Positions 16,138 to 29,824 of a stretch of DNA of 64,000 nt are shown here, piece after piece. This DNA comes from Sphingomonas sp. IC-11 (GTDB lineage Bacteria > Pseudomonadota > Alphaproteobacteria > Sphingomonadales > Sphingomonadaceae). The stretch covers positions 558,001 through 622,000 of the forward strand of contig NZ_JAJNDU010000001.1 of NCBI RefSeq assembly GCF_021043365.1, written 5' to 3'. The position numbers were made by a program, and so were the translations under genes. Position 1 is the stretch's first letter. Each line of letters opens with the position of its first letter. The notes under the pieces were generated by a model. It worked only from the letters and a program-made list of their open reading frames with translations, was not told the origin of the DNA and searched no databases.

Positions 16138-16247
16138 GTCACTGATGGAACAGCGTCTGCTCGCGATTCCCGCACTCGAAACCAAGTCTTGTCACCCTTC
16201 CCCGCCACGCCGGGGAGAGTTTCTGCCGCATTAAGGTAAACAGCTCG

Positions 16248-17135
16248 TTAAGATTCGGCCGCGTTGATAATGACGGTGACACCCACGACGTGACCAGCGC
16301 TGAGTAGCGGGGCAAGGCCGATCGCTACCCGGCGCAGTGCGGCGCCGCCGACGAGCAGGGAAGCCTCCAGCGATTGCGGGCTCCGCTGGTCGATTGCCGC
16401 TTCAAAAGCATCTCCCAGCTTGCTGCGATCACCAACAGCCACCAGCGACACGATGCGGGCCGCGGTCAGGGCTTCTACCGTCGCTCCCGTCAGCACTGTT
16501 ACACGGTGCGAGGCATAATCGATACGCCCGCGTAGATTGACGATCGCCGCCGCGCCGCCGGCCGCCTCCACCGCACGGAAGATCGACTCGTGCCTGTCCC
16601 GCCAATGCTGAAGTTCCTCCAGCGCCGTTGCGTCCTGAACCTGCAGAACGCAGCCGCTCGGCCCGCTGTTAATGGAAAAGGCGAGCAGCCGATCGGGAAA
16701 GCGGGGTGAGCGACACTCAATGGTTTCCGGAAGGCCGGAGCCAGTGACGCGCAGCACGGCAGCGTGCAGCGCTTCGTCACCAACCGCGCACAACCCGGCA
16801 AGCGGCGCGCCATTGTCCACCATCTCGCCGAAATAGCCCCGGGCCCCTCGACTGGCGCCAACCACATTATTGTCCTGGCCGAGCAGGATGATCATGTCGC
16901 CGACCGCCTCGAGCAGCGTCTTGAGATGGCTGCCATTCACCGGACGCGCCGTGTGGGGGGCGCACAAAGCATCCATGACGTCCAGCGAGGTCAGCACCAA
17001 GCGAGGGCGACCGCGATGCAGGATATATACCGGCGCGCGGGTCGCCCGATCCTGCCAGATACCGAAGTGCCGGACGAGATCGGAGGCAGTTACCTGCTGT
17101 TCGACCCCGGCGGGGTTGGAAGCGTGCTTGGCCAT
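16248..17135 (-). CDS. PAS-domain protein with Phd-like N-terminus
   Basis: 295 residues from the ATG at 17135; the frame is open to 17225 but the extra 30 residues have no support. The N-terminus (about 15-57) contains VTASDLVRHFGIWQDRA, then PVYILHRGRPRLVLTSLDVM. This has the helix, strand and basic-loop pattern of Phd/YefM antitoxin DNA-binding domains. Two PAS-like modules follow: one around 70-170 (GDMIILLGQDNNVVGASRGA) and one around 190-290 (AAAIVNLRGRIDYASHRVTV). No kinase, GGDEF or other output domain is present. It may be a sensory DNA-binding regulator or a PAS adaptor. The Phd similarity is by eye and no toxin gene is adjacent. Confidence 0.7.
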   Translation of the reverse strand: MAKHASNPAGVEQQVTASDLVRHFGIWQDRATRAPVYILHRGRPRLVLTSLDVMDALCAPHTARPVNGSHLKTLLEAVGDMIILLGQDNNVVGASRGARGYFGEMVDNGAPLAGLCAVGDEALHAAVLRVTGSGLPETIECRSPRFPDRLLAFSINSGPSGCVLQVQDATALEELQHWRDRHESIFRAVEAAGGAAAIVNLRGRIDYASHRVTVLTGATVEALTAARIVSLVAVGDRSKLGDAFEAAIDQRSPQSLEASLLVGGAALRRVAIGLAPLLSAGHVVGVTVIINAAES

Positions 17136-17668
17136 TCGCGCAAACTGTGGCCATGCCGCATCGGCGGCAAGTAGATCATGCCGAATTGGCAAGAGCTGGG
17201 CACGTATTTCGCGAATATCAGCCAATCTGGCTCAGAAAATGCCTTGGTTCGGACGAATCCAGTCGTGAAGGTTCTGCATGTTTCACGATGATGCGTCGGA
17301 ACGGACGTGCAGAAAAATCGTAAGCCGTTGTCGCCACATTGGTACGGGGAGCGGATCCTTACCCGCTCTCCTTGCCAGTGAACACGTCGGCCCACCCAAG
17401 TCCCCCGCCGGTCCGCCGTGTTCATCGCCAACAGAAGCGCCCTTGTAGCGGTTCTGCTTCGTTCCGGTGGTCGATGGTCCCTTCGGCTGGAACGTTTCGG
17501 CAAGTGGCGCGGCGACGATCTCCCACCCATGTCGCCGCGCCACAGGTGGCCTTATTGCCGGTGGATCACGGCCGCGATCGCTGATCTGGCGTAAACGCCC
17601 GTCACAGCAAAGAAAGGGGCGGGAAGATCACTCTTTCCGCCCCCCTTTATATCATTTCAGCCGTCGCC
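17136..17668. other. Intergenic region before the PAS gene, including the rpoD terminator
   Basis: 533 bases between the PAS gene start and the rpoD stop. It holds the rpoD terminator near 17611-17649. A minus-strand open frame of 86 codons (17283-17543) has a basic, low-complexity product with no recognisable family and no good ribosome site, so I do not call it a gene. I see no tRNA, structured-RNA signature or repeat in the rest. Confidence 0.5.
17611..17649 (-). terminator. Rho-independent terminator of rpoD
   Basis: Read on the minus strand, an arm ending GGCGGAAAGA pairs with TCTTCCCGCC across a 4-nt loop (12 bp with one wobble) and is followed by CCTTTCTTTG. It begins 20 nt after the rpoD stop, the right place and orientation for the end of the yqeY-dnaG-rpoD unit. 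Confidence 0.8.
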
Positions 17669-19689
<2,021 letters not shown>

Positions 19690-19690
<1 letters not shown>

Positions 19691-21582
19691 CAATCGTCCT
19701 CGGAATCAAAAGCGCGGGCGTCTTCGTTCGACTGAACGAGATTTGCAAGCCGAAGCTCCAGCGCCTGTTTCTCTCTCACCAACGCCACCTGCCGTTCAAA
19801 CGCTTCATCGGTGAAGCGCGCCTGCATGGCGGACGTTGCATCAGCCAGTGCCGCATCCACTTCGGGCCGCGCGACAAGGATGGCGATCGCTTCGTCAAGG
19901 TCTTCCCTGGCGCGCGCTTCGTCCCCCGTCGGTTGAGTGAAGGAATAGGGCATCGTATCTGCTCTCAGCAGGTCGCGAGCGACCGCCTCGAAACCACTAT
20001 GCGCCAATATGGTGACAAGGCGCGCGCTATCAAGCTCCCGATCTTCCAACGCGACATCGACAACGGCCTCGAACAATCGGCCGAGCGCGCCATCGGCCAT
20101 CCGCAGCGATCCCAGCACCTCCATATGGCGGGCGATTTCGGCGGGGTGGCGGATCAATCCGGCGAGCACTGCCTTTGCAAGAACGCGATCGATACCGGCC
20201 GCGCTGAACGCCTTCGCATCTTCCGTCACCGGGGCGGGAGGGGGCGTCCATTTCTGTCCCGGACGCCGCGGGGTGAACGGCTGCCGCGGCTCAAAGGCGC
20301 GGTTTCGATCGAACGGACGGCGCTGGGAGCCGAACTGATCGTCATAGCGGCGGCGAAACTCCGCCTGATATTCCGATCGCACCACCGGATCGCCGATCGT
20401 CTTGGCAAGCTCCCCCATGCGTGCGCGAAAACCCGCTCGCTGCTCCGGCGTGCTTAGTGGTTCGGCCGCAATCTCGTGCGTCCAGAGCCGATCGACCAGC
20501 GGCGTCGCGTCGCGGACCAGCGCTTCGAACGCCCCGACGCCCTTGGCACGGATCAGGTCGTCCGGATCCTGTCCGTCCGGCAGAGTCACGAACTGGAGGC
20601 TGCGGCCGGGCGCAAGCAGAGGCATGGCGCGATGCGCGGCACGGATCGCGGCCTTCTGCCCCGCGCTGTCGCCATCGAGGCAGAGCGTCGGTACGTCGCT
20701 GATTCGCCAGAGCCGTTCCAGCTGGTGCTCGGTGAGTGCGGTGCCGAGTGGCGCAACAACTTCTCCGATCCCGGCCTGTGCCAATGCGATCGCGTCCATA
20801 TAGCCTTCGACGACGAACACGCGGTCCGCCTTGCGCGCAGCGGGCAAGGCACGATCGAGATTGTAGAGCGTGCGGCCCTTGTCGAAGAGCGGTGTGTCCG
20901 GCGAGTTCAGATACTTCGGCTCGCCCTCGCCGATGATCCGCCCGCCAAAAGCGATCACGCGGCCACGAGCGTCCCGGATTGGGATCATCAGTCGACCGCG
21001 AAAGCGATCATAGGGCTCCTTGCCCTCTACGCTGATTAGCAACCCAGCCTCGATCAGCATCGCGTCGCCAAATTGCTTCAACGCAGCACGCAGCTTGCCA
21101 CGGGCGTCGGGAGCAAAGCCGAACCCGAACGCGCGTCTGATCGAGTCGGAAATCCCGCGCTTGTCCAGCAGCGCGCGCGCCGGTGCCCCTTCGATGCCGT
21201 CGAGCTGCTGGCGGAACCATTCCGCGGCGGCAGCCATCACGTCGTGAAGCGATTGCGCCTTTTCCGCGCGCTCGGCAGCGCGCTTGTCCGGAGCCGGCAT
21301 CTCCATGCCGGCGGCCTGCGCGAGCTCCTTTACCGCATCGATGAAGGGTAGCCCACGCTGATCGGTCATCCAGCGAATCGCATCGCCATGCGCCGAGCAG
21401 CCGAAGCAGTGGTAAAAGCCCTTGTCGTCGTTGACGTAGAAGCTCGGCGTCTTCTCGTTGTGGAAGGGGCAGCAGCCCTTATACTCGCGACCTGCCTTGG
21501 TAAGCTTGGTGGTTTTGCCGATCAGGGCCGACAACGACGTGCGCGCGCGCAATTCGTCGAGGAAGGCAGGGGTCAGCGACAT
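19690..21582 (-). CDS. dnaG: DNA primase DnaG
   Basis: 630 residues. Primase makes the RNA primers for replication. The N-terminal CHC2 zinc finger is complete (Cys38, His41, Cys59, Cys62, in [12 protein letters not shown] and FYHCFGC). The TOPRIM catalytic core follows, with [17 protein letters not shown] and the acidic [13 protein letters not shown]. The C-terminal part is the less conserved DnaB-helicase interaction domain. dnaG is followed without a gap by rpoD and preceded by yqeY, the classic macromolecular-synthesis arrangement. Length and motifs are normal. Confidence 0.97.
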
Positions 21583-21613
21583 GGATCTGCAGATGTGGAC
21601 ATGCGCTTCCCAT

Positions 21614-21637
21614 GTCCCTCCCGCAAGCGGGAGGGAC
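21614..21637. repeat. Perfect palindromic stem-loop between yqeY and dnaG
   Basis: GTCCCTCCCGC and GCGGGAGGGAC, 11 bases each, flank an AA centre. It lies in the 62-nt gap between yqeY and dnaG. No U-tract follows on either strand, so it is not a classic terminator. It resembles the short REP-like palindromes I know from intergenic positions in sphingomonad genomes; it could act as an mRNA 3'-end stabiliser. Confidence 0.6.
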
Positions 21638-21644
21638 GTTCTGA

Positions 21645-22097
21645 TTACGCGAGGGCCGCCTTAACCAGCCCGCTCGCCTTGGACATGTCGAGCACGCTGC
21701 CATGGCGCGCCTTTAGCTCCGCCATCACGCGGCCCATGTCCTTCATGCCGGCGGCGCCGATATCGGCCTTGATCGCCTCGATCGCAGCGGTGGTCTCCGC
21801 CTCGTCCATCTGCTTCGGCAGAAAGCGGTCGATGACAGCAACCTCGGCCTCCTCGGCCTTGGCCAACTCCTCGCGGCCGCCGCTACGGAACATCTGGATC
21901 GATTCGGTCCGCTGCTTCTTCATCTTCTGCAGCACCTCAACAACCAGCGCGTCATCGTCGGGCGCGTTTGACTGGGTGCGTGCTTCGATGTCGCGATTCT
22001 TGATCGCAGCCTGGATCAGGCCGATCGCGGCGCGGGTTTCCTTGTCGCCTGCCTTCATGGCGGCGATCTGGGCTTGCTTGATATCGTCTCGAATCAT
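21645..22097 (-). CDS. GatB/YqeY domain protein
   Basis: 150 residues from the ATG at 22097. YqeY proteins share the C-terminal tRNA-binding helical domain of GatB, the amidotransferase subunit that corrects Glu-tRNA(Gln), but their own function is not settled. The family opening MIRDDIKQAQIAAMKAGDK, the middle EEVAVIDRF-like block (AEEAEVAVIDRFLPKQM) and the end GAAGMKDMGRVMAELKARHG are all visible. It is the first gene of the yqeY-dnaG-rpoD unit and diverges from carA. An upstream extension to 22166 lies outside the family consensus. Confidence 0.92.
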   Translation of the reverse strand: MIRDDIKQAQIAAMKAGDKETRAAIGLIQAAIKNRDIEARTQSNAPDDDALVVEVLQKMKKQRTESIQMFRSGGREELAKAEEAEVAVIDRFLPKQMDEAETTAAIEAIKADIGAAGMKDMGRVMAELKARHGSVLDMSKASGLVKAALA

Positions 22098-22119
22098 GAT
22101 GCCGCGAGCCCATATCAGA

Positions 22120-22148
22120 TTGACGCGGCGGAGGGGCGAGTTTAGCGC
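22120..22148 (+). promoter_or_regulatory. Candidate carA promoter
   Basis: TTGACG (22120-22125), a 17-nt spacer and TAGCGC (22143-22148), in the divergent yqeY/carA region. The -35 is good and the -10 weak. The predicted leader is about 40 nt. Confidence 0.35.
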
Positions 22149-22194
22149 GCCCCACTTAACGTACATCGCCGCTTACCCAGGAGTGCCCGCCACC

Positions 22195-23373
22195 ATGGCA
22201 GACGCAATACCCTCGCACGCGCCCCAGCCCGATGGGGCAACGGGTGTCCTCGTTCTCGCAACGGGCGACGTGCTATGGGGGCGTGGCTTCGGCGCGGAAG
22301 GGCAGGCGGTCGGCGAGGTGTGCTTCCACACCGCGATGACTGGCTATCAGGAGATCATGACGGATCCGTCCTTTGCCGGCCAGATCATCACCTTCACCTT
22401 CCCGCACATCGGCAACGTCGGCGCGAACCCCGATGACGTGGAGGCCGACGAACCGCACGCCCTCGGGATGATCGTGCGCGAGGATCCCACTGGGCCGTCG
22501 AACTTCCGCGCGGCCGAGAATCTCGAAGGCTGGATGAAACGCCATGCGCGTATTGGCCTGGCGGGGATCGACACCCGCGCACTCACCCGGCGCATTCGGG
22601 CCGGAGGTGCGCCGAATGGTGTCGTCGCCCATGCCGCTGACGGCCGATTTGACCTCGATCTGTTGCTGAAGATGGCGCGCGAATGGCCGGGCCTTGAGGG
22701 CATGGACCTTGCAAAGGAAGTGACGCGCGAGACGCACGGCACTTGGGGCGAGGATCGCAACGGTGGCATCTGGCGCATCGGCTTCGGCTATAATGGCGTC
22801 GAGGGCGAGGGGCGCCCGCACGTTGTGGCGATCGATTACGGCAGCAAACACAACATCTTCCGCAACTTGGTGCAGGCCGGGGCGAAGGTATCCGTCGTGC
22901 CGGCAGAGACCGATTACGACACGATCATGGCGCTGAACCCCGACGGCATCTTCCTGTCGAACGGCCCCGGTGACCCCGCCGCGACCGGCGAATATGCCGT
23001 CCCGGTGATCCGCCAGCTGCTCGACACCGGTAAGCCGCTGTTCGGCATCTGCCTCGGCCACCAGCTGCTCGGCCTGGCGGTGGGCGCGCGCACGACCAAG
23101 ATGTTCCAGGGGCACCGCGGGGCGAACCATCCGGTGAAGCGCCTTGCCGATGGCGCCGTCGAGATCACCAGCATGAACCACGGGTTCGCGGTCGAACGCG
23201 AAAGCCTGCCGGCGAACGCGCGCGAGACGCACGTGTCGCTGTTCGATGGCAGCAATGCGGGTCTGGAGCTGACCGACAAGCCCGCGTTCAGTGTGCAATA
23301 TCACCCCGAGGCCAGCCCGGGGCCGCAGGACAGCTTCTACCTGTTCGAGCGGTTCGTGGGATCGCTGCGTTGA
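22195..23373 (+). CDS. carA: Carbamoyl-phosphate synthase small subunit
   Basis: 392 residues. CarA hydrolyses glutamine and channels ammonia to CarB for carbamoyl phosphate, the precursor of arginine and pyrimidines. The N-terminal small-subunit domain has TAMTGYQEIMTDPSF. The C-terminal class I amidotransferase domain has the nucleophile Cys286 in FGICLGHQLLG and the His370/Glu372 pair in VQYHPEASPG. The ATG at 22195 is preceded by CAGGAG at 22179. The frame runs much further upstream (to 21388), but that part is antisense to yqeY and dnaG. A small lipoprotein gene separates it from carB. Confidence 0.97.
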   Translation: MADAIPSHAPQPDGATGVLVLATGDVLWGRGFGAEGQAVGEVCFHTAMTGYQEIMTDPSFAGQIITFTFPHIGNVGANPDDVEADEPHALGMIVREDPTGPSNFRAAENLEGWMKRHARIGLAGIDTRALTRRIRAGGAPNGVVAHAADGRFDLDLLLKMAREWPGLEGMDLAKEVTRETHGTWGEDRNGGIWRIGFGYNGVEGEGRPHVVAIDYGSKHNIFRNLVQAGAKVSVVPAETDYDTIMALNPDGIFLSNGPGDPAATGEYAVPVIRQLLDTGKPLFGICLGHQLLGLAVGARTTKMFQGHRGANHPVKRLADGAVEITSMNHGFAVERESLPANARETHVSLFDGSNAGLELTDKPAFSVQYHPEASPGPQDSFYLFERFVGSLR

Positions 23374-23669
23374 TCACCACTGGCCGGCTTGCTGCTCCGG
23401 TGCTGATCTTCTCCGTGGCTGCCTGTTCGCAGGCTGCTCCGGCGAACCAGCACCAGTTGCAGGCGCGGCTTTCCTCGATCCCGACCAAGTGCCGGGTGGA
23501 GAAAGCGCGGCTTAAGGCGACGTCGGCCGCGGATGTGACGATGGAATTGCCGGGTGACATGCCGAGCGCGGAGGCCGAACAGGCCGCCGCCTGCATCGCC
23601 GCCGAAGTGAAGAAGATTTCGGGAGCCAGCCTCACGCCGATCGGCGCGACGGCTGGCGCCGCCGAGTAG
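23370..23669 (+). CDS. Small predicted lipoprotein between carA and carB
   Basis: 99 residues from a TTG at 23370 that overlaps the carA stop in a TTGA quartet. The N-terminus is a lipoprotein signal with lipobox-like FSVAACSQ, placing the lipidated Cys at residue 19. The mature part has two further cysteines ([13 protein letters not shown] and [12 protein letters not shown]) that could pair, and no known domain. Coupling to carA and the 16-nt gap to carB mean it is co-expressed with a cytosolic enzyme complex, to which an envelope lipoprotein has no obvious link. Function unknown; a real gene is likely given the signal and the tight packing. Confidence 0.7.
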   Translation: MITTGRLAAPVLIFSVAACSQAAPANQHQLQARLSSIPTKCRVEKARLKATSAADVTMELPGDMPSAEAEQAAACIAAEVKKISGASLTPIGATAGAAE

Positions 23670-23685
23670 GACCAAGAGAGACATA

Positions 23686-27015
<3,330 letters not shown>

Positions 27016-27098
27016 CCCCTGACAACTTACGATGACGTGCGATGCGGCCGAAATTAGGCCGCTCGGGGTTCAAGGCTTTGACGAAGGATAAGGCGCAC

Positions 27099-27575
27099 AT
27101 GGCGACCGTCGAGAAGATGCCGATGCTGCAGGAAGGCTATGAGAAGCTGACCGCAGAACTGAAACGGCTGAAAATCGAACGGCCTCAGATCGTGGATGCG
27201 ATCGAGGAAGCCCGTGCGCATGGCGATCTGTCGGAAAACGCCGAGTACCACGCCGCTAAGGAGCGTCAGGGCCAGATCGAGGCGACTATCGCTGATATCG
27301 AGGACAAATTGTCGCGCGCGCAGATCATCGATCCACGCGACCTGTCGGGCGACAAGATAGTATTCGGCGCGACCGTGACCTTGATCGACGAGGACGACAA
27401 GCCGATCAAGTATCAGATTGTCGGTCAGACCGAAGCCGACGCCAAGCTTGGCCGGATCAGCTACAATTCGCCGATGGGCCGGGCGCTGATCGGGCGCAGC
27501 GTAGACGACGAAGTTGAAGTGTCGGTGCCCGCCGGAGAGCGGTACTACGTCGTCTCGAAGATCGAGTTCATCTGA
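27099..27575 (+). CDS. greA: Transcription elongation factor GreA
   Basis: 158 residues. GreA enters the RNA polymerase secondary channel and stimulates cleavage of backtracked transcripts. The N-terminal coiled coil with the catalytic acidic tip is present ([20 protein letters not shown], Asp/Glu at the tip), and the C-terminal FKBP-like domain ends [20 protein letters not shown]. The ATG at 27099 starts with [17 protein letters not shown] as in the family; the frame upstream to 27042 has no support. It follows carB by 83 nt, a neighbourhood often seen in alphaproteobacteria. Confidence 0.96.
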   Translation: MATVEKMPMLQEGYEKLTAELKRLKIERPQIVDAIEEARAHGDLSENAEYHAAKERQGQIEATIADIEDKLSRAQIIDPRDLSGDKIVFGATVTLIDEDDKPIKYQIVGQTEADAKLGRISYNSPMGRALIGRSVDDEVEVSVPAGERYYVVSKIEFI

Positions 27576-27624
27576 CCCGGAGCGGGCTTGCGAAGCGAAG
27601 CGGTCGCAGCCCCGCTGAAATGTT

Positions 27625-27647
27625 CATCCCGGCCATAGGCCGGGATG
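27625..27647 (+). terminator. Stem-loop after greA
   Basis: CATCCCGGCC (27625-27634) pairs perfectly with GGCCGGGATG (27638-27647) around a 3-nt loop. It is followed by TTAGTTG rather than a clean U-run. Probable terminator of carA-carB-greA; it could also serve the convergent DUF4170 gene. Confidence 0.55.
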
Positions 27648-27712
27648 TTAGTTGTGAGCGTGTTGTCTAAGCCGCCTGCAGAGGCGGCGAATGGCCGGGC
27701 CTGAAGCCGCGT

Positions 27713-27943
27713 TTATTGGCCCGCAGGCTTCAGAAGATCCGGTTCGAGCAGCCGGTGCAGATGCACCACGACGTACTTCATTTCAGCGTCGTCTACTGTG
27801 CGCTGTGCGGCTGCGCGCCAGGCCTTTTCGGCAGAAGCGAAATCAGGAAACACCCCGACGATATCGATCGATTTCAGATCGGCAAAATCAAGGGTGCGCG
27901 GATCGGAAACCCGACCGCCGAAGACGAGGTGAAGCTTGCTCAT
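27713..27943 (-). CDS. DUF4170 family protein
   Basis: 76 residues from the ATG at 27943, preceded by AAGGGAG. A small alpha/beta protein beginning MSKLHLVFGGRVSDPRTLDF, with FASAEKAWRAAAQRTVDDAE and a C-terminal YVVVHLHRLLEP. This matches DUF4170, a family found across alphaproteobacteria with no known function. It is the distal gene on this strand after the four-gene stress operon, separated by 40 nt, so readthrough from that operon is possible. The long upstream extension of the frame is antisense-like and not supported. Confidence 0.8.
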   Translation of the reverse strand: MSKLHLVFGGRVSDPRTLDFADLKSIDIVGVFPDFASAEKAWRAAAQRTVDDAEMKYVVVHLHRLLEPDLLKPAGQ

Positions 27944-27983
27944 GGCGGCTCCCTTACCGTCTAGGCGCTCGGGTTTGAACCCT

Positions 27984-28466
27984 TCAATGCGCCGTTTTGA
28001 TCTGCTCGCGACCCGCTTCGGCCGCCGCATTACCCGCGTTTGAAGCGGCAGTGGCGACGCCCTGCAGCAGGGATTTGGCCTGCTCCTTCGCGCCGTCCTT
28101 GGTGAGTCCAAGTTCCTCGAGCTCGCCGCGCCCAGCTTCCTTGGCCGCCGCGAGGGCCGCGACCGCTGCCATGCCGATCTTCTTGCCCATCGGGGCGAGG
28201 ATCTGCTTCTCCCGCTCGCTACGGGGCACCAGCGCGCCTACCAGGGCACCCAGCGCCAGCCCGCCGGCGAGAACGCCAAGCGGATTGGTGTCGACGAAAT
28301 CACCGGCTTGATGCGCTGCATCGCGCACCGCCTCGCGGGAACTGCCGGCAGTGTCGCCGGCGCGCGCCACCGCGTTCTCATACGCGTGGGCCGCGCGGTC
28401 GCGCAGCGACTCGTGCTGATCGTTGCTGGCAGACGTATTGGCGGTCTCTTTACGGGCGTCGGTCAT
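27984..28466 (-). CDS. DUF883-like glycine-zipper membrane protein of the stress operon
   Basis: 160 residues. A polar, Ala/Glu/Asp-rich N-terminal helix (about 15-60) precedes NPLGVLAGGLALGALVGALV (61-80), a glycine-zipper hydrophobic segment like those of DUF883/ElaB proteins. The C-terminal half is a second amphipathic Ala/Gly/Lys-rich helix. ElaB-like proteins tether ribosomes to the inner membrane in stationary phase; whether this one does is unknown. The ATG overlaps the stop of the upstream DUF3618-like gene (ATGA). It is the last of four coupled genes. Confidence 0.75.
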   Translation of the reverse strand: MTDARKETANTSASNDQHESLRDRAAHAYENAVARAGDTAGSSREAVRDAAHQAGDFVDTNPLGVLAGGLALGALVGALVPRSEREKQILAPMGKKIGMAAVAALAAAKEAGRGELEELGLTKDGAKEQAKSLLQGVATAASNAGNAAAEAGREQIKTAH

Positions 28467-28828
28467 CTGTTTTTCCTCTCGGCCGATTGAGGCCAGTCAC
28501 CTGGAATTGAACGCGCCAGCTGGGCCGCGGTTTCGGCGTCATGCGGGCGCTTGCGGGTAAGAGCGGCCGCGATCTGCCGGCGGGTAAGCCAGGCAATCGC
28601 GAGCGCCACCGCCCAAATAACGCGATCGGGATGGGCGCGGGCGCTCTGCACGCCTGTCCGTAAGGCTTTCTCGCCGCTTTCCTGCAGGTTCTCTACCGCG
28701 TCTCGCGCTACAACCCGCGGATTCAGGCGCGCCTGGAGCGTGGCGAAGCTATCGCCGAGCCTCTGCCGGGCCGCAGCGGCGCGCTCCTCCGCGAGAGCGA
28801 CGGTTGCCGCCTGTGGATCGGTGCTCAA
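28463..28828 (-). CDS. DUF3618-like protein of the stress operon
   Basis: 121 residues from a TTG at 28828 whose last two bases fall in the stop of the upstream holin-like gene (TTGA). Without that start the frame runs back to 29026 into unrelated sequence. The N-terminal half is helical (EERAAAARQRLGDSFATLQA, then LNPRVVARDAVENLQESG), and HPDRVIWAVALAIAWLTRRQI forms a single membrane segment near residues 80-95. This is the layout of DUF3618 proteins, usually found beside DUF883 and holin-superfamily-III proteins. Role unknown, probably envelope protection. Confidence 0.75.
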   Translation of the reverse strand: MSTDPQAATVALAEERAAAARQRLGDSFATLQARLNPRVVARDAVENLQESGEKALRTGVQSARAHPDRVIWAVALAIAWLTRRQIAAALTRKRPHDAETAAQLARSIPGDWPQSAERKNR

Positions 28829-29166
28829 GATGTCACCTTCCTGGCCAGCTGCGCCTTGCCCATAAATCCGAGGACGCCGGCAATCACCAGCACGCCGAGC
28901 ACGACGGCTAGGGTGGCGAGGCCAGGCCCGATCAGCGTCGCAAGCGACATGATCAACCCGACAAGCAGGGCGATCAATGCCGCCAGTGCAAGCACGCCCG
29001 CTGTTCCGAAGTAGATGGCGGCCCATTTGTAGCGCGTAACGGCAAAGGCAGCCCGCGCTTTGACGAGCGCGACTTCAGCTTGCGCCGCCTCTCGCGCATC
29101 GCCGGCGAGCTGCGAGACAAGCTGGCTGATGCCGGCCTCTTCAGGGCCGGATCGTTCCAGCAGCAT
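28825..29166 (-). CDS. Phage holin superfamily III-like membrane protein of the stress operon
   Basis: 113 residues. An amphipathic N-terminal helix (QLVSQLAGDAREAAQAEVAL) is followed by two membrane helices (about 47-72 and 80-102). It matches the 'phage holin family' (Holin-X/DUF1469) proteins that bacteria encode outside prophages, so the name does not imply phage origin; no other phage gene is near. It lies 5 nt after the 196-residue first gene and overlaps the next start. Confidence 0.82.
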   Translation of the reverse strand: MLLERSGPEEAGISQLVSQLAGDAREAAQAEVALVKARAAFAVTRYKWAAIYFGTAGVLALAALIALLVGLIMSLATLIGPGLATLAVVLGVLVIAGVLGFMGKAQLARKVTS

Positions 29167-29171
29167 CAGAG

Positions 29172-29762
29172 TTACGCCTTGTCGCGGTGGTCGAGTCCGG
29201 CAGAGACCAGGCGGGCTGCCACGAAACCGACCGCTGCGGCAACGCCGAGGGCAGCAGTCGGGCTCTTGCGAACCAGTTCGCGTGCATCATCAAGCAGTTC
29301 CTCGACGCTGCGATCATTCAGCGAGGAGGAAAAGCCCTGCACCTGCTCGGCAGCCGTGCGGGCATACTGACCGTATTGCTCGCCCAGCTTTTCATCGACC
29401 TGGCCGGCAGCATCGTTCAGCATTGCCACCAGCTGATCGAGCGCGCCGGTCGCCTTGGTCTTGCCCTGGTCGGCGTAGGTGCGGGCACGATCGCCTGCTT
29501 CGCTCTTGAGCTTGACGATGCCATCGCTGATCGCCTGGCGGGCGGAGGTGGGGCCGCCTTCCTTGGCGCCACTGCTGGTCTCTTCGTCTTTTGCGCCGCG
29601 CTCGCTACCCGTCGGTGAGGGCGTCGACAGCGGATCGCCAGCATCGCTGTCCATGCCCTTTAGCGGATCGCTGGGCTGGAGCGCGTCCGTCGCCGCGAAC
29701 GGATCGGCGACCACGGGCGCGACGTCTTTGTCGGTCATCGGCTTGAGGGTGTCGTCGGCCAT
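29172..29762 (-). CDS. First protein of the stress operon, disordered N-terminus with DUF883-like tail
   Basis: 196 residues from the ATG at 29762, preceded by AAGGA. The first 75 residues are acidic, Pro/Ser/Gly-rich and probably disordered. Then come amphipathic helices (ISDGIVKLKSEAGDRARTYA and LDQLVAMLNDAAGQVDEKLG) and a C-terminal hydrophobic segment KSPTAALGVAAAVGFVAARL, as in DUF883/ElaB proteins. The position directly behind an EcfG-type promoter suggests induction by the general stress response. It begins the coupled series 29762 to 27984. Confidence 0.72.
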   Translation of the reverse strand: MADDTLKPMTDKDVAPVVADPFAATDALQPSDPLKGMDSDAGDPLSTPSPTGSERGAKDEETSSGAKEGGPTSARQAISDGIVKLKSEAGDRARTYADQGKTKATGALDQLVAMLNDAAGQVDEKLGEQYGQYARTAAEQVQGFSSSLNDRSVEELLDDARELVRKSPTAALGVAAAVGFVAARLVSAGLDHRDKA

Positions 29763-29790
29763 CGGGAATCCTTCCTTGATCGATCGGGAG

Positions 29791-29816
29791 AACCCCGCGG
29801 CACGTATCGAGGTTCC
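29791..29816 (-). promoter_or_regulatory. EcfG (general stress response) promoter
   Basis: On the minus strand GGAAC (29816-29812), a 17-nt spacer and GGTT (29794-29791). The alphaproteobacterial EcfG consensus is GGAAC-N16/17-CGTT, so only the first base of the -10 differs. The predicted transcript starts about 20 nt before the ATG of the first stress-operon gene. Confidence 0.7.
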
Positions 29817-29824
29817 ATCCCGAA

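Noticed and set aside
16196..16220. Short G/C inverted repeat between the PAS gene and the 201-residue hypothetical gene
   Set aside because: Stem is short and imperfect, with no U-tract; not distinguishable from background in this composition.
17283..17543. 86-codon minus-strand frame between the PAS gene and rpoD
   Set aside because: No ribosome site, low-complexity basic product and no recognised relatives; described only as intergenic.
28825..29166. Holin gene as a sign of a prophage
   Set aside because: No endolysin, tail, integrase or other phage gene is near, and the protein belongs to the holin-like superfamily that occurs in host stress operons.
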